Shown here in pieces: positions 5,611-5,931 of a stretch of DNA of 5,931 nt. Below the pieces are notes generated by a model. It was not told the origin of the DNA. It saw only the letters and a program-made list of their open reading frames with translations, and searched no databases. Source of the stretch: M55B144 sp964550615 (lineage in GTDB: Bacteria > Bipolaricaulota > Bipolaricaulia > UBA7950 > UBA9294); contig CAZKAB010000062.1 of the NCBI GenBank assembly GCA_964550615.1, forward strand, positions 1 to 5,931, written 5' to 3'. The position numbers were made by a program, and so were the translations under genes. Position 1 is the stretch's first letter. Each line of letters starts with the position of its first letter.

Positions 5611-5931
5611 CCCCCGATAGGATTCCAGCCATTGGCTGTTGCGCGTCAGCGGACTCCCAAGCTGCAGTACCGACTGTGTCTGTTGTCAACCGTGCATTTC
5701 GGCACTACGCTGTGTTCCGAAGTGATTCCATTGTCCAGCCCGACGGTACCTGGGGTTGGCATAGATGCGCTCGCGCTCCTTGCTCTCCTCATCCCTTTTC
5801 TTGCAGTGCTGTTGCTGGGATTCAGCCAGTGAGGCCATGCTATTGCGACGACCACGGCCGTCGATGTGCAACAAGTCGGGAGGCTGACCATTTTGGTCCT
5901 CGGGCGGTGTAGATTGCTGGAGTGTTGTCTT
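5611..5931. other. No recognisable gene
   Basis: Short frames exist on both strands, but none has a ribosome site or family similarity that I recognise. One plus-strand frame ending at 5832 finishes with a hydrophobic stretch (about DALALLALLIPFLAVLLLG) just before its stop; its only ATG lies inside the hairpin stem at 5584. A small dyad GACCA-TTT-TGGTC sits at 5886-5898. The start of whatever follows may lie outside the window. Confidence 0.5.

Noticed and set aside
1..5931. CRISPR array, tRNA, rRNA or insertion sequence
   Set aside because: No regularly spaced repeats, cloverleaf, rRNA-like stretch, transposase or terminal inverted repeats were seen. The only exact long repeat is the 55-mer pair at the gap, which looks like an assembly effect.

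Overview
The window is a bacterial draft contig or scaffold. All four real genes have strong Shine-Dalgarno sequences (AAGGAGG-type for three, AGGAG for the fourth) 5-6 bases before the start codon. The base composition is moderately GC-rich and the spacing is ordinary bacterial operon spacing. A run of exactly 100 N flanked by two identical 55-base sequences shows that it was scaffolded from short reads, possibly from a metagenome. The sequence does not fix a phylum. A PerR-type regulator next to an archaeal/anaerobe-style peroxiredoxin and a heme catalase would suit an anaerobe or microaerophile that meets oxygen, but this is inference.

Left part (29-2110, minus strand): one large gene encodes an exported protein of 693 residues. 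A signal peptide is followed by an 'esterase-like activity of phytase' domain, and that is fused directly to a class II cyclic-nucleotide phosphodiesterase domain (metallo-beta-lactamase fold, HxHxDH motif). The two-domain arrangement is the least ordinary gene content here.

Middle (2111-2953): this is the divergent intergenic region. It holds a possible minus-strand promoter, the scaffold gap with its duplicated 55-mers, a doubtful 100-codon reading frame that is restored if the duplicated ends are overlapped, a small terminator-like hairpin, and a good sigma-70-type promoter (TTGACT, 17 bases, TATAGT). The spacer of that promoter is filled with palindromes that look like an operator.

Right part (2954-5524, plus strand): a compact three-gene peroxide-defence operon encodes a Prx6-type peroxiredoxin, a PerR-type peroxide-sensing Fur-family repressor, and a clade-3-like monofunctional heme catalase. 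The spacers are 29 bases and then an 8-base overlap. The likely logic is that PerR represses the operon, including itself, until peroxide inactivates it; peroxiredoxin and catalase then remove low and high peroxide loads respectively. A strong hairpin lies about 50 bases past the catalase stop. The remaining 300 or so bases to the end of the window contain no convincing gene.

I found no clearly new system. The items most worth a second look are the fused phosphodiesterase, the palindromic operator upstream of the peroxide operon, and the suspicious scaffold join.
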